Assembly: GCF_000426065.1 (NCBI RefSeq)
Contig: NZ_AUEQ01000006.1
Coordinates: 124,001-188,000, forward strand
Direction of reading: 5' to 3'
DNA length: 64,000 bases
From: Mycobacterium sp. URHD0025
GTDB lineage: Bacteria; Actinomycetota; Actinomycetes; Mycobacteriales; Mycobacteriaceae
The first letter of the stretch is position 1. Each line of letters starts with the position of its first letter. The notes beneath the pieces were generated by a model that saw nothing but the letters and a program-made list of their open reading frames with translations, had not been told where the DNA came from and did not search any database. Below are positions 9,154 to 21,350 of this stretch, in pieces. The translations under genes were made by a program, and so were the position numbers.

Positions 9154-9738
9154 ATGCGTCGGTGTGTTGTTCAGGCTGCTGCCGTGGCAGTCACAGCCGT
9201 GGTGACCGTCGCGGGGTGTTCGCACACCATCGACGGGGCTGCCGAGCGGGCGTCGGCCGACACCGCTGACCCCGATCGCAGTTTCGGATACGTCGACGAC
9301 CGGTGCGGGTTGCTCGTCGACAGCACGATCCAGGAGATTCTGTCGGCCGACAACGTGGTGCGCCCGTACAGCGGCGCGGTCTGCCAATACGTGCTGTCGC
9401 GTAAGGCCCAACCGGGTCCGGGTCCGGCTGCCGGATCGCCCGCGATGCTCGACGTGATCTTCTCCTGGTTCGAGAAGGGTTCATTGGAGCGTGAACGGGC
9501 GGTGGCCCACAGTAGGGATGCGCAGATCACCGACGTCGTGGTCGAGCGGCACAAGGCCTTCATCGCGCGCCGTGACGTGACCGGCGCTGCCTGCGCCGCG
9601 ACTGCGGCGGCCGGATCGGGCGTGATCAGTTGGTGGGTGCAGTTCCGCGGTGCGGGCAGTGCCGTGCAGGCCGGCAAGGGTGATCCGTGCCAGGACGCCA
9701 AGAAGCTGCTGTCGGCCACTCTTCAATCGGAACTCTGA
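9154..9738 (+). CDS. DUF3558 lipoprotein
   Basis: A 194-residue lipoprotein when started at ATG 9154. The signal peptide MRRCVVQAAAVAVTAVVTVAGC ends in a lipobox (VAGC, Cys ~22). An upstream in-frame ATG (9073) would add 27 residues and bury the signal peptide, so it is rejected. The mature part has the DUF3558 layout with paired cysteines (DDRCGLLVD..., AVCQYV, GDPCQDAKKL). It is followed after 2-5 bases by a second DUF3558 lipoprotein. Related mycobacterial lipoproteins have no established function. Confidence 0.78.
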   Translation: MRRCVVQAAAVAVTAVVTVAGCSHTIDGAAERASADTADPDRSFGYVDDRCGLLVDSTIQEILSADNVVRPYSGAVCQYVLSRKAQPGPGPAAGSPAMLDVIFSWFEKGSLERERAVAHSRDAQITDVVVERHKAFIARRDVTGAACAATAAAGSGVISWWVQFRGAGSAVQAGKGDPCQDAKKLLSATLQSEL

Positions 9739-9743
9739 CCGTG

Positions 9744-10268
9744 ATGCACCGCTACCTCGCGATGAGGTGTCTGGCCGGCATTGCCGTCGGAGTCGCACTG
9801 ACGGCGTGCGGGCCGACGGAGGAATCGTCGGCCCCCGAGCCGGCGGGGCCCGGTGGTGGCTTTCACGGCGGGGACTGCAACGGCATCACCGACGCCGACA
9901 TCGCCGATGCCGTCGGCTCGTCGATGTTCACCAAGGCCGTGGTCAGCGACACCGGGTGCTTCTGGCAGGAGAACACGGTCCTTGGGACCTTCGGTGCCGG
10001 GATGGGCATCTCCACGTGGTGGTACCGGGGAAGCGACATGGACACCGAGAGGACGCTGGAGACCAGGGCCGGACGCACCCTCACCGAGCTGTCCATCGAC
10101 GGCAATCAGGGCTTCCGGGCCGCGGATGCGAACGTCTGCAGTATCTACGTGGCCAAGGGCCAGGATGTGATCACGTGGTCGATCCAGACGATGAACCCGG
10201 CCTCGCTGCCCGATCTGTGTCAGATCACCGAGAAACTCGCCCGGCTCAGTCAAGGCCGGGTGAACTGA
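9744..10268 (+). CDS. DUF3558 lipoprotein (second copy)
   Basis: A 174-residue lipoprotein: signal peptide MHRYLAMRCLAGIAVGVALTAC with lipobox LTAC, a Pro/Gly linker, then a DUF3558-type domain (GGDCNGITDADIADAVGSSMF, GCFWQEN, GFRAADANVCSIYVAKG, PDLCQITEKLARL). The start is ATG 9744 or the adjoining GTG 9741, directly after the stop of the first DUF3558 gene. The pair is therefore an operon of tandem paralogues. Function is unknown. Confidence 0.75.
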   Translation: MHRYLAMRCLAGIAVGVALTACGPTEESSAPEPAGPGGGFHGGDCNGITDADIADAVGSSMFTKAVVSDTGCFWQENTVLGTFGAGMGISTWWYRGSDMDTERTLETRAGRTLTELSIDGNQGFRAADANVCSIYVAKGQDVITWSIQTMNPASLPDLCQITEKLARLSQGRVN

Positions 10269-10349
10269 TCCGCGCTGTGTGACGGGCTACAGTTTCACGG
10301 CGACCCGCCGATGGCGGCGTCATCACATCGACTCGAAGGCAGTGCGTAC

Positions 10350-10973
10350 ATGTCAGCTCGGCCGGAAGCACAGGCGGCTGGAACTCGACGTTCCCAGGCG
10401 CGGCCGGCACGGACCACGAAGCTCAGCCGCGATGCCATCGTGAACGCCGCGCTGACGTTCCTGGACCGTGAGGGCTGGGACGCCCTGACCATCAACGCGC
10501 TGGCCGGCCAGCTCGGCACCAAGGGCCCGTCGCTCTACAACCACGTACACAGCCTCGACGACCTGCGGCGCACGGTGCGGATGCGCGTGATCGACGACAT
10601 CATCGAGATGCTCAAGACGGTGGGTTCCGGGCGGACCCGTGACGACGCCGTGGCGGTGATGGCCAGCGCGTACCGCAGCTATGCCCACCACCATCCCGGT
10701 CGCTACTCGGCATTCACCCGGATGCCTTTCGGCGGAGACGATCCGGAGTACTCGGCGGCCACCAAGGCTGCGGCAGGCCCGGTCATCGAAGTCCTGACCT
10801 CTTACGGGCTGGAAGGCGAGAACGCCTTCTACGCCGCGCTGCAGTTCTGGTCTGCTCTGCACGGCTTCGTCCTGCTCGAGATGACGGGTGTGATGGACGA
10901 CATCGACACCGACGCGGTGTTCACCGATATGCTGCGACGACTGGCCGCAGGTATGGGCCAACTGGAGTCGTAG
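10350..10973 (+). CDS. TetR-family transcriptional regulator upstream of rpsL
   Basis: A 207-residue TetR-type regulator. The N-terminal helix-turn-helix reads LSRDAIVNAALTFLDREGW...LGTKGPSLYNHVHSLDDLRRTV. The C-terminal ligand domain (residues ~95-205) contains ALHGFVLLEMTGVM, typical of the WHG/TetR_C_33 group. ATG 10350 is used; an upstream in-frame ATG at 10311 adds 13 residues. The same position in M. tuberculosis holds Rv0681, also TetR. No obvious target gene is adjacent, since the str operon follows 279 bases later. Confidence 0.85.
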   Translation: MSARPEAQAAGTRRSQARPARTTKLSRDAIVNAALTFLDREGWDALTINALAGQLGTKGPSLYNHVHSLDDLRRTVRMRVIDDIIEMLKTVGSGRTRDDAVAVMASAYRSYAHHHPGRYSAFTRMPFGGDDPEYSAATKAAAGPVIEVLTSYGLEGENAFYAALQFWSALHGFVLLEMTGVMDDIDTDAVFTDMLRRLAAGMGQLES

Positions 10974-11007
10974 CGTCTGACCTGGGAAGAGGTCGTCGTG
11001 AGCGGGT

Positions 11008-11037
11008 TTGGTCCGGCGCGGCCAGCCCTGGTATCGT
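11008..11037 (+). promoter_or_regulatory. Candidate promoter of the str operon
   Basis: TTGGTC (11008-11013) and TATCGT (11032-11037) are spaced by 18 bases, about 215 bases before rpsL. The region 10974-11252 has no gene and would give a leader of ~205 bases. The call is by eye. Confidence 0.4.
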
Positions 11038-11153
11038 GGTAGATCGTGCCTGGCCGGAAGGCGCACGCTGCTGAGTGATTCGCAAGCGTGGCCGCACGCC
11101 GGGCCAATTCGCATGTCTAGCACGCATCGAAATTTCATCGGTGTAAGCACGTG

Positions 11154-11185
11154 CGACACGCCCGGACGCGGGGTAAGTGTCCGGG
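11154..11185 (+). promoter_or_regulatory. rpsL leader element with hairpin, shared with the rpsJ leader
   Basis: Bases 11154-11173 read CGACACGCCCGGACGCGGGG and match 17 of 20 bases of 42466-42485 in the rpsJ leader. Within and after it, CCCGGAC (11161-11167) pairs with GTCCGGG (11179-11185) around an 11-base loop. It lies 68-99 bases before rpsL, in the transcribed leader. A role in ribosomal-protein or stringent control is inference. Confidence 0.5.
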
Positions 11186-11252
11186 GGATAACTGCAGTAC
11201 AGAGACTTAGAACTAGCAAGAGCACGAAGAGCAACACAGAGAAAGCCGGTAC

Positions 11253-11627
11253 ATGCCAACCATCAACCAGCTGGTCCGCAAGGGTCGCCGCGACAAGGTC
11301 GCGAAGGTCAAGACCGCGGCCCTCAAGGGCAGCCCGCAGCGCCGCGGCGTGTGCACCCGCGTGTACACCACCACCCCGAAGAAGCCGAACTCGGCGCTTC
11401 GCAAGGTCGCCCGCGTGAAGCTGACCAGCGGGGTTGAGGTCACCGCCTACATCCCCGGCGAGGGTCACAACCTGCAGGAGCACTCGATGGTGCTGGTGCG
11501 TGGCGGTCGTGTGAAGGACCTTCCCGGCGTCCGTTACAAGATCATCCGCGGGTCGCTCGACACCCAGGGTGTCAAGAACCGCAAGCAGGCCCGTAGCCGC
11601 TACGGCGCCAAGAAGGAGAAGAGCTGA
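11253..11627 (+). CDS. rpsL: 30S ribosomal protein S12
   Basis: A 124-residue S12, full length for mycobacteria. It contributes to the decoding centre. The conserved block [19 protein letters not shown] is present. Lys43 and Lys88 ([13 protein letters not shown]), the residues whose change gives streptomycin resistance, are both wild type. It is the first gene of the str operon and overlaps rpsG by one base. Confidence 0.99.
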   Translation: MPTINQLVRKGRRDKVAKVKTAALKGSPQRRGVCTRVYTTTPKKPNSALRKVARVKLTSGVEVTAYIPGEGHNLQEHSMVLVRGGRVKDLPGVRYKIIRGSLDTQGVKNRKQARSRYGAKKEKS

Positions 11628-12097
11628 TGCCGCGCAAGGGTCCCGCGCCGAAGCGTCCGTTGGTCAACGATCCGGTCTACGGGTCGCAGCTGGTCACCCA
11701 GCTGGTCAACAAGGTTCTGCTGGACGGCAAGAAGTCACTGGCCGAGCGCATCGTCTACGGCGCGCTGGAGCAGGCTCGCGACAAGACCGGCACCGATCCG
11801 GTCGTCACCCTGAAGCGCGCGCTCGACAACGTCAAGCCCGCTCTCGAGGTCCGCAGCCGCCGCGTCGGTGGTGCCACTTACCAGGTGCCGGTCGAGGTTC
11901 GCCCCGATCGCTCCACCACCTTGGCCCTGCGCTGGCTGGTGAGCTTCTCCAAGGCTCGTCGCGAGAAGACCATGATCGAGCGCCTCGCCAACGAGATCCT
12001 CGATGCCAGCAACGGCCTGGGTGCCGCTGTGAAGCGTCGTGAGGACACTCACAAGATGGCCGAAGCGAACCGGGCTTTCGCGCACTACCGCTGGTGA
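11627..12097 (+). CDS. rpsG: 30S ribosomal protein S7
   Basis: A 156-residue S7, which nucleates assembly of the 30S head. It starts [11 protein letters not shown], includes [21 protein letters not shown] and [13 protein letters not shown], and ends [14 protein letters not shown] as in other mycobacteria. Its ATG shares a base with the rpsL stop. fusA follows after 87 bases. Confidence 0.99.
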   Translation: MPRKGPAPKRPLVNDPVYGSQLVTQLVNKVLLDGKKSLAERIVYGALEQARDKTGTDPVVTLKRALDNVKPALEVRSRRVGGATYQVPVEVRPDRSTTLALRWLVSFSKARREKTMIERLANEILDASNGLGAAVKRREDTHKMAEANRAFAHYRW

Positions 12098-12107
12098 TAC
12101 CTGCGCC

Positions 12108-12131
12108 CCGGCATCCAGCGTCGGGTGCCGG
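12108..12131. other. Hairpin in the rpsG-fusA gap
   Basis: CCGGCATC (12108-12115) pairs with GGTGCCGG (12124-12131), one G-T wobble, around an 8-base loop. It lies between rpsG and fusA and has no T-run. It could be an attenuator or RNA-processing site, or merely chance in a GC-rich gap. Confidence 0.3.
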
Positions 12132-12184
12132 CCGGCGCGCAATCGAACACCTAATCAAGCAAGCGAAAAGTTGGGAAGACTTCC

Positions 12185-14287
<2,103 letters not shown>

Positions 14288-14371
14288 TCCGGTACCTTCC
14301 AGATCACACAACTGAACACATCAACACCCCTGCTTAAGTAAAAGCACCAACAAGTCCAGGAGGACACCACA

Positions 14372-15562
14372 GTGGCGAAGGCGAAGTTCGAGCGGACGAA
14401 GCCGCACGTCAACATCGGGACCATCGGTCACGTTGACCACGGCAAGACCACGCTTACTGCAGCAATCACCAAGGTTCTGCACGACAAGTACCCCGAGTTG
14501 AACGAATCGCGCGCATTCGACCAGATCGACAATGCGCCTGAAGAGCGTCAGCGCGGCATCACGATCAACATCTCCCACGTGGAGTACCAGACCGAAAAGC
14601 GCCACTACGCCCACGTGGACGCCCCCGGTCACGCCGACTACATCAAGAACATGATCACCGGTGCCGCCCAGATGGACGGCGCGATCCTGGTGGTCGCCGC
14701 GACCGACGGCCCGATGCCGCAGACCCGCGAGCACGTGCTGCTGGCCCGCCAGGTGGGTGTGCCCTACATCCTGGTGGCGCTGAACAAGTCGGACGCCGTG
14801 GACGACGAGGAGCTCATCGAGCTCGTCGAGATGGAGGTCCGCGAACTGCTGGCCGCCCAGGACTTCGACGAGGACGCCCCGGTCATCCGGGTCTCCGCGC
14901 TGAAGGCGCTTGAGGGTGACCCGAAGTGGGTCAAGTCGGTCGAGGACCTGATGGACGCGGTCGACGAGTCGATCCCGGATCCGGTTCGCGAGACCGACAA
15001 GCCGTTCCTCATGCCCGTCGAGGACGTCTTCACCATCACCGGTCGTGGCACCGTGGTGACCGGTCGCGTCGAGCGTGGCGTGATCAACGTCAACGAAGAG
15101 GTCGAGATCGTCGGCATCCGCCCGACCACGACCAAGACCACCGTCACCGGTGTGGAAATGTTCCGCAAGCTGCTCGACCAGGGCCAGGCCGGCGACAACG
15201 TCGGTCTGCTGGTTCGTGGCATCAAGCGCGAGGACGTCGAGCGTGGCCAGGTTGTGGTCAAGCCCGGCACCACCACCCCGCACACCGAGTTCGAGGGCAG
15301 CGTCTACATCCTGTCCAAGGACGAGGGCGGCCGCCACACGCCGTTCTTCAACAACTACCGCCCGCAGTTCTACTTCCGTACCACGGACGTGACCGGCGTG
15401 GTTACCCTGCCCGAGGGCACCGAGATGGTGATGCCCGGTGACAACACCGACATCTCCGTCAAGCTGATCCAGCCCGTCGCCATGGACGAGGGTCTGCGGT
15501 TCGCCATCCGTGAGGGTGGACGTACCGTCGGCGCCGGCCGCGTGACCAAGATCAACAAGTAG
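14372..15562 (+). CDS. tuf: Elongation factor Tu
   Basis: A 396-residue EF-Tu, the usual mycobacterial length. G1 GHVDHGKT (residues 19-26), G3 DAPGHADY and G4 [10 protein letters not shown] are all present; the C-terminal beta barrels end in AGRVTKINK. The GTG start has a strong AGGAGGA site upstream. The last five codons (K-I-N-K-stop) are repeated three more times in the DNA just downstream. The gene ends the str operon. Confidence 0.99.
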   Translation: MAKAKFERTKPHVNIGTIGHVDHGKTTLTAAITKVLHDKYPELNESRAFDQIDNAPEERQRGITINISHVEYQTEKRHYAHVDAPGHADYIKNMITGAAQMDGAILVVAATDGPMPQTREHVLLARQVGVPYILVALNKSDAVDDEELIELVEMEVRELLAAQDFDEDAPVIRVSALKALEGDPKWVKSVEDLMDAVDESIPDPVRETDKPFLMPVEDVFTITGRGTVVTGRVERGVINVNEEVEIVGIRPTTTKTTVTGVEMFRKLLDQGQAGDNVGLLVRGIKREDVERGQVVVKPGTTTPHTEFEGSVYILSKDEGGRHTPFFNNYRPQFYFRTTDVTGVVTLPEGTEMVMPGDNTDISVKLIQPVAMDEGLRFAIREGGRTVGAGRVTKINK

Positions 15563-15652
15563 GCTCGCCTACCAGGATCAACAAGTAGGCTCCGCCTACC
15601 AAGATCAACAAGTAGGCTCCGCCTACCAAGATCAACAAGTAGTAGTTGATCT
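15548..15652. repeat. Tandem repeat of the tuf 3' end with serial hairpins
   Basis: The unit AAGATCAACAAGTAG followed by GCTCCGCCTACC (27 bases) begins in the final tuf codons. Copies occupy 15548-15573 (one base short), 15574-15600 (one substitution) and 15601-15627, with a truncated copy at 15628-15642. Each full copy holds GTAGGC/GCCTAC, a small hairpin after the stop codon. The truncated copy forms AGATCAAC (15629-15636) / GTTGATCT (15645-15652). The array lies before the main terminator. Confidence 0.9.
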
Positions 15653-15667
15653 GACTCAGTACCGCTG

Positions 15668-15701
15668 AAGCGGCGCTCACCTTCGGGTGAGCGCCGCTTT
15701 T
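15668..15701 (+). terminator. Intrinsic terminator of the str operon
   Basis: A GC-rich stem, AAGCGGCGCTCACC paired with GGTGAGCGCCGCTT, closed by the tetraloop TTCG and followed by a short T-run. This is the classic intrinsic terminator shape, 106 bases after the tuf stop. Confidence 0.92.
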
Positions 15702-15792
15702 GTCTGTCGGGGTGTTGTAGCTGGTCCGGTGTAACGCCTGTGATAGCTGAGACGATCTTTCTTGCATAGGTCAGTTACGGGTTGGGGTGAAC

Positions 15793-16644
15793 ATGAGACG
15801 AGTACGACGGATATGGGCGCTGGCTTCGGCCGCCGTCCTGGCCGGCACGGCGGTCGGATTCGCGGCGGGCTCGGCGCAGGCCGCGGCGTGCCCCGACCTG
15901 CACTGGATCGGCGTCGCCGGTTCGGGTGAGCGTGACGATCCGACGGTCGACGCCGGCATGGGCCGGGTGGTCTACAACTCGCTGCGGGATCTGTCGGTGT
16001 GGGTGCAGCAGGATGGCCGGACGATGACCGCCGAGGCCGTGGCCTACCCGGCTGTGGCGGTGCCCGCCGACGGTGACCTGCTGGGCTGGGGCGGCTTCAT
16101 GAGCAGTGTCGACACCGGTGTTGCCGCGCTCGGGAACCAGTACGCGGCATTCACCCAGCAGTGCCCGTCGAGCAAGGTGGTTCTGGCCGGCTACTCGCAG
16201 GGCGCGATGGTGGTGCACCGAAACCTGGCCGCTTTGTCGGGCAGCCCGAACCTGGCCGCCGCGTTGTTGGTCGCCGACGGTGACCGGCTTCCCGCCGACT
16301 CGACCGTCAACCTGGGCACGGCCGGCGCAGCGTCCGGCGTCGGCAAGGGCGTCGCACAGGACTGGCCGATTCTGGCTCACGCTCCGGCCGTGTTGCCTGC
16401 GTCGGTCGGCAGTCGCACCATCAGCGTGTGCGATCGCGGCGACGCGGTCTGCGACTACGACTCCGATGCCGACGAGGTGACCGCCAACGCGATCGCCATC
16501 CACACCAGCTACGCCCGGTCGAGCAGCGGGGGATACCGGTGGACCTGGCCGCTGTACCGGATGCTGGGTCCGTCGCCGATGCAGCAGCAGGTGCCGACGG
16601 AGGTGCCGACGGGCGGTTCGACGGTGGGTGTCGTCCACTCCTGA
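15793..16644 (+). CDS. Secreted cutinase-family alpha/beta hydrolase
   Basis: A ~283-residue exported hydrolase. The signal peptide (MRRVRRIWALASAAVLAG...) ends with AQAAACPD. The mature part has the cutinase/Culp layout: WIGVAGSGERDD near the start, the nucleophile elbow GYSQG (Ser ~135), then CDRGDAVCDYD, which probably supplies the catalytic Asp and a disulfide, and a late His (AIHTSYA). Mycobacterial Culp proteins act as esterases or phospholipases outside the cell. GTG 15787 is an alternative start two codons upstream. A Ser/Pro-rich tail follows the domain. Confidence 0.78.
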   Translation: MRRVRRIWALASAAVLAGTAVGFAAGSAQAAACPDLHWIGVAGSGERDDPTVDAGMGRVVYNSLRDLSVWVQQDGRTMTAEAVAYPAVAVPADGDLLGWGGFMSSVDTGVAALGNQYAAFTQQCPSSKVVLAGYSQGAMVVHRNLAALSGSPNLAAALLVADGDRLPADSTVNLGTAGAASGVGKGVAQDWPILAHAPAVLPASVGSRTISVCDRGDAVCDYDSDADEVTANAIAIHTSYARSSSGGYRWTWPLYRMLGPSPMQQQVPTEVPTGGSTVGVVHS

Positions 16645-16702
16645 TCTCCGGTGGTCTCGGGCGCTAATCTGATGGCGCCCGACCGACGACAGGAGCCCGG
16701 TG

Positions 16703-17548
16703 ATGTCCACACTCTGGCGGTACGTCCGCATTCAGGCCTTCGTCCTGCTGTGCGGCATCGTCGGCCCGATCTTCCTGGTCATCTACTTCGTCAGCGGCGG
16801 CGACCCGATGATGAAATGGATGTTCTGGGTAGGCCTGTTGATCACCGCCATCGATGTCTTGATCGCCCTGGGACTCACCGCCGCCGGGGCGAAGTCGGCG
16901 GCGCAGAACGAGAAGCTCGAGCAGGTCGGCGTGTTGGCCCTGGCTCAGGTGACCGGTATCCATGAGACCAACACCCGCGTCAACGAGCAACCGCTGGTGA
17001 AGATCGATCTGCAGATCTCGGGACCCGGGATCGCTCCCTTCGCCAGTCAGGACCGCGTGCTGGCCTCGGTGTCGCGGCTGCCGATGATCACCAACCGCAA
17101 GCTGGTCGCCGTGGTCGACCCGGCCACCAACGAATACCGGATCGATTGGGAGAGAAGCAGTCTGGTCAGCGGACTGATGCCAGCGACATTCACCATCGCC
17201 GAGGAGAACAAGACCTACGACCTGACCGGTCAATCCGGCCCGCTGATGGAGATCCTGCAGATCCTCAAGGCGCACGGCATCGGCATCAACAGCATGGTCG
17301 ACCTGCGGGCGAATCCCGCGGCCCGCGAAGAGGTCCAGGCCGTGGTGCGGCGCGCGGCCGCGCAGCACGCGGCGCCGTCCCCGTCCGTGGTGGCTCCCGA
17401 ACCGGGCGCGACATCGGCACCCTTCCTCGCGCCGCCAGCGCCGTCGACCGCACAACGACTTCAGGAACTGGAAACGCTGCGCGCGACGGGCGCCATCAGC
17501 GACGTTGAGTACACGGCGAAAAGACAGCAGATCATCGCCGAGCTCTGA
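16703..17548 (+). CDS. Membrane protein with C-terminal SHOCT domain
   Basis: A ~281-residue protein. Two hydrophobic segments lie near the N terminus (AFVLLCGIVGPIFLVIYFV and MFWVGLLITAIDVLIALGL), followed by a soluble region of ~150 residues and a Pro/Ala linker. It ends in a ~30-residue SHOCT-type helix pair (RLQELETLRATGAISDVEYTAKRQQIIAEL). ATG 16703 is preferred because AGGAG lies 7 bases upstream; GTG 16700 is possible. It may correspond to the membrane protein Rv0686, by position. No specific function can be assigned. Confidence 0.65.
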   Translation: MSTLWRYVRIQAFVLLCGIVGPIFLVIYFVSGGDPMMKWMFWVGLLITAIDVLIALGLTAAGAKSAAQNEKLEQVGVLALAQVTGIHETNTRVNEQPLVKIDLQISGPGIAPFASQDRVLASVSRLPMITNRKLVAVVDPATNEYRIDWERSSLVSGLMPATFTIAEENKTYDLTGQSGPLMEILQILKAHGIGINSMVDLRANPAAREEVQAVVRRAAAQHAAPSPSVVAPEPGATSAPFLAPPAPSTAQRLQELETLRATGAISDVEYTAKRQQIIAEL

Positions 17549-17689
17549 TCTCGTTCCGGATCAACCCGGTTGGCGTTCCGCTCAGGACGCCTTGCGCAAG
17601 TTCGTGAGCTTGTGCTCGCCCCGTGCTTTATGGTTACAGCGGATTCACGTTCGTCAATGCACCGTCAATGGCACCGCGAAAGACGTGAT

Positions 17690-19144
17690 ATGACCACTGC
17701 TGAACCGAAGACAGAATCGGCAAGCGAGAAGGTCAGCCTGCCGACCCTGACCGCGATGGTGGTCGGATCGATGATCGGCTCGGGAGTATTCCTGCTGCCG
17801 CGGCGGTTCGGCACCGAATCCGGGGTACTGGGCGCGATCATCGCCTGGACCATTGCCGGCACCGGAATGCTGATGCTGGCGTTCGTATTCCAGCGCCTTG
17901 CCACCCGCAAACCTGATCTGGACGCGGGAATCTTCGCCTACGCCAAGGCCGGATTCGGCGACTACGTCGGGTTCAATTCGGCGTTCGGGTTCTGGGCTTC
18001 GGCGTGCGCGGGCAACACGTCGTACTGGGTGCTCATCATGGCCACCGCCAACGCGTTGTTCCCGGGACTGGGCGACGGCAGCACCGTGCTCGCGGTGCTG
18101 ATCTCCTCGGTGGGGGTATGGCTCTTCTGCTTCCTGATCATGCGCGGGGTGAAGGAAGCCGCGGTGATCAATCGGATTGCCACCGTTGCCAAGGTCGTTC
18201 CCATCCTGGCGTTCATCGTGATCGCGCTCATCGCGTTCAAGGCCGGAGTGTTCGCCGACAACTTTTGGGGCGGTTGGAAGGCCGAAGGCGGTGCCCCGGC
18301 CTCGGTGTTCGAACAAGCCAAGGGCACGATGCTCATCACGGTTTTCGTGTTCATGGGCATCGAGGGGGCCAGCGTCTATTCGCGCTATGCGAAGAAGCGC
18401 GCGGATGTCGGCCGGGCGACGGTGATCGGATTCCTGTCCGTACTAGCTGTGTTCGCCCTGGTGACCTTGGTGTCCTACGGTGTGTTACCCCAGTCGGAGC
18501 TCGCCACCGTCAGTCAGCCGTCGATGGCCGCGGTGCTCGAATCGATCGTCGGCCCATGGGGTTCGGTGTTCATCCGGGTGGGCGTCGTGCTCTCGGTGCT
18601 GGGCGCCTACCTGGCGTGGACGCTGATGGCGGCCGAGATTCTGTATATCCCGGCCAAATCCGAGGACATGCCGCGTTTTCTGGCCCGGACCAACAGTCAC
18701 GGTGCGCCGGTGGCGGCGCTGGTGATGGCCGGCGGCCTGGTGCAGCTGCTGCTCATCCTGTTGCTGTTCACCTCCGAGGCACTGGATTTCATGCTGGACC
18801 TCACCGCGGCGCTGGCCCTGATTCCGTACTTCCTGGCTGCTGGATACGCGCTGAAGCTGGTGTTGACCAGGGAGACATACGAGGACCGCAAACCGCTGTT
18901 CGGTGACGGTGTGGTGGCGGGGCTGGCCACGTTCTACACGTTGTTCCTGGTGTACGCCGCCGGATTCGACCATCTCCTGCTGTCCTGCATTCTCTACGCC
19001 GCCGGTGCCGTGCTGTATGTGATGGCCCGACGCGAACGCAGCCTTCGGGTGTTCTCTGCACCGGAGGCGGTGTTGTTCTTCGTCATCCTGATCGGAGCGG
19101 TCGCCGGAATCGTGGGTCTGATCACCGGCCAGATCCAGATCTAG
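17690..19144 (+). CDS. arcD: APC-superfamily basic amino-acid antiporter (ArcD-like)
   Basis: A 484-residue polytopic permease with about 12-13 membrane segments. It matches the arginine/ornithine antiporter branch of the APC superfamily: the first helix has the [15 protein letters not shown] glycine motif, and [17 protein letters not shown] is the conserved helix-6/loop block. It lies 25 bases before arginine deiminase, which fixes its likely role in arginine uptake with product export. ATG 17690 is preferred to upstream in-frame starts because it gives a normal N terminus. Whether ornithine or citrulline is exported is open, because the window lacks ornithine transcarbamylase. Confidence 0.85.
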   Translation: MTTAEPKTESASEKVSLPTLTAMVVGSMIGSGVFLLPRRFGTESGVLGAIIAWTIAGTGMLMLAFVFQRLATRKPDLDAGIFAYAKAGFGDYVGFNSAFGFWASACAGNTSYWVLIMATANALFPGLGDGSTVLAVLISSVGVWLFCFLIMRGVKEAAVINRIATVAKVVPILAFIVIALIAFKAGVFADNFWGGWKAEGGAPASVFEQAKGTMLITVFVFMGIEGASVYSRYAKKRADVGRATVIGFLSVLAVFALVTLVSYGVLPQSELATVSQPSMAAVLESIVGPWGSVFIRVGVVLSVLGAYLAWTLMAAEILYIPAKSEDMPRFLARTNSHGAPVAALVMAGGLVQLLLILLLFTSEALDFMLDLTAALALIPYFLAAGYALKLVLTRETYEDRKPLFGDGVVAGLATFYTLFLVYAAGFDHLLLSCILYAAGAVLYVMARRERSLRVFSAPEAVLFFVILIGAVAGIVGLITGQIQI

Positions 19145-19169
19145 TGCCACACATGGTGAAAGGAAAGTG

Positions 19170-20417
19170 ATGTCGAATCCGTCCGCCACGTACGGCGTGC
19201 ACTCCGAGGTGGGAAAGCTGCGCAAGGTCCTCGTGTGCTCACCAGGGTTGGCTCATGAGCGGCTCACCCCGACCAACTGCGACGACCTGTTGTTCGACGA
19301 TGTGCTGTGGGTCCAGAACGCGCGCCGCGACCACTTCGACTTCATGGACAAGATGCGTGACCGCGGTGTCGAGGTCGTCGAACTGCACAACCTGCTCACC
19401 GAGACGATCCAGAACGCGGAAGCCAAGGCCTGGTTGCTGGACCGCAAGATCGTGGCCAACGAGGTCGGTATCGGGCTGGTCGACGACACGCGTGGATTCC
19501 TGGATTCCCTTCCGGAGCGGCGCCTCACCGAATTCCTCATCGGCGGTCTGTCCACCCGCGATCTGCCTGCCGAGGTCCGCTCCGGGTACCTGGCCCTGGC
19601 CCGCGAGGACACCGGAGTGAACGAATACCTGATGCCGCCGCTGCCCAACACGCTCTACACCCGCGACACCACGTGCTGGATCTATGGCGGGTTGACGCTC
19701 AATCCGTTGTTCTGGCCGGCCCGCCATGACGAAACCTTGTTGATGAAGGCGATCTATCAGTTCCATCCGGACTACGTGGGTTCGACGGTGTGGTGGGGCG
19801 ATCCGGAGAAGTCTTGGGGGCAAGCCACTCTCGAAGGTGGCGATGTGCTGATTCCCGGCAACGGAGTGGTGCTGATCGGCATGAGCGAACGTTCGTCGCG
19901 CCAAGCCATCACCCAGGTGGCCGCCGAACTGTTCGCCGCCGGTGCCGCGGAGAAGGTGATCGTCGCCGGCATGCCCAAGCTGCGGTCCGCGATGCACCTC
20001 GACACGGTGTTCACCTTCGCCGACCGCGATGTGGTGACCGTCTACCCGGAGATCGTCGACAGGATCGTCACATTCACCTTGCTGCCCAGCGATACCGAGC
20101 CGGGCGTCGAGGTGGTGCCCGAATCCGGACCGTTCATCGACGTGGTGGCCGCGGCGTTGAACCTGCCGAAGCTCCGTGTCGTCGAGACCGGCGGCACCGC
20201 CTACGACTCGGAACGGCAGCAGTGGGACAGCGGCAACAATCTCGTCGCCGTCGAACCGGGAGTGGTGTTCGCCTACGACCGCAACACCCACACCAACTCC
20301 CTGCTGCGCAAGGCCGGCGTAGAGGTCATCACGATCGTCGGCGCTGAACTGGGCCGCGGCCGTGGTGGCGGGCATTGCATGACCTGCCCGATCATCCGTG
20401 ATCCCGCTCAGTGGTAG
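19170..20417 (+). CDS. arcA: Arginine deiminase
   Basis: A 415-residue enzyme that converts arginine to citrulline and ammonia. It shows the ADI blocks [47 protein letters not shown] and MHLDTVFTF, and the catalytic cysteine at ~403 in [14 protein letters not shown]. The length is standard. A Shine-Dalgarno AAAGGAAAG precedes the start; GTG 19167 is an in-frame alternative. It pairs with arcD, but no arcB or arcC follows. Confidence 0.95.
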   Translation: MSNPSATYGVHSEVGKLRKVLVCSPGLAHERLTPTNCDDLLFDDVLWVQNARRDHFDFMDKMRDRGVEVVELHNLLTETIQNAEAKAWLLDRKIVANEVGIGLVDDTRGFLDSLPERRLTEFLIGGLSTRDLPAEVRSGYLALAREDTGVNEYLMPPLPNTLYTRDTTCWIYGGLTLNPLFWPARHDETLLMKAIYQFHPDYVGSTVWWGDPEKSWGQATLEGGDVLIPGNGVVLIGMSERSSRQAITQVAAELFAAGAAEKVIVAGMPKLRSAMHLDTVFTFADRDVVTVYPEIVDRIVTFTLLPSDTEPGVEVVPESGPFIDVVAAALNLPKLRVVETGGTAYDSERQQWDSGNNLVAVEPGVVFAYDRNTHTNSLLRKAGVEVITIVGAELGRGRGGGHCMTCPIIRDPAQW

Positions 20418-20423
20418 GAGCCC

Positions 20424-20437
20424 AGGAACACGTTCTA
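20424..20437 (+). promoter_or_regulatory. KstR-like operator upstream of the SDR gene
   Basis: AGGAACACGTTCTA fits the KstR consensus TnnAACnnGTTnnA at all fixed positions except the first base. It lies 46 bases before the SDR start and 11 bases upstream of a plausible -10 (TAGCCT, 20448-20453). KstR is the TetR repressor of cholesterol catabolism genes in mycobacteria. Binding is inferred. Confidence 0.55.
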
Positions 20438-20470
20438 CTTCTGCTGTTAGCCTGTGGCCAGGCTCACTGA

Positions 20471-21337
<867 letters not shown>

Positions 21338-21350
21338 TCTCTCGGCGGAA

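Noticed and set aside
15552..15767. Small minus-strand open frame with a repeated YLLILVGGA pattern
   Set aside because: The pattern comes only from translating the tuf 3' tandem repeat antisense; there is no start context or family match.
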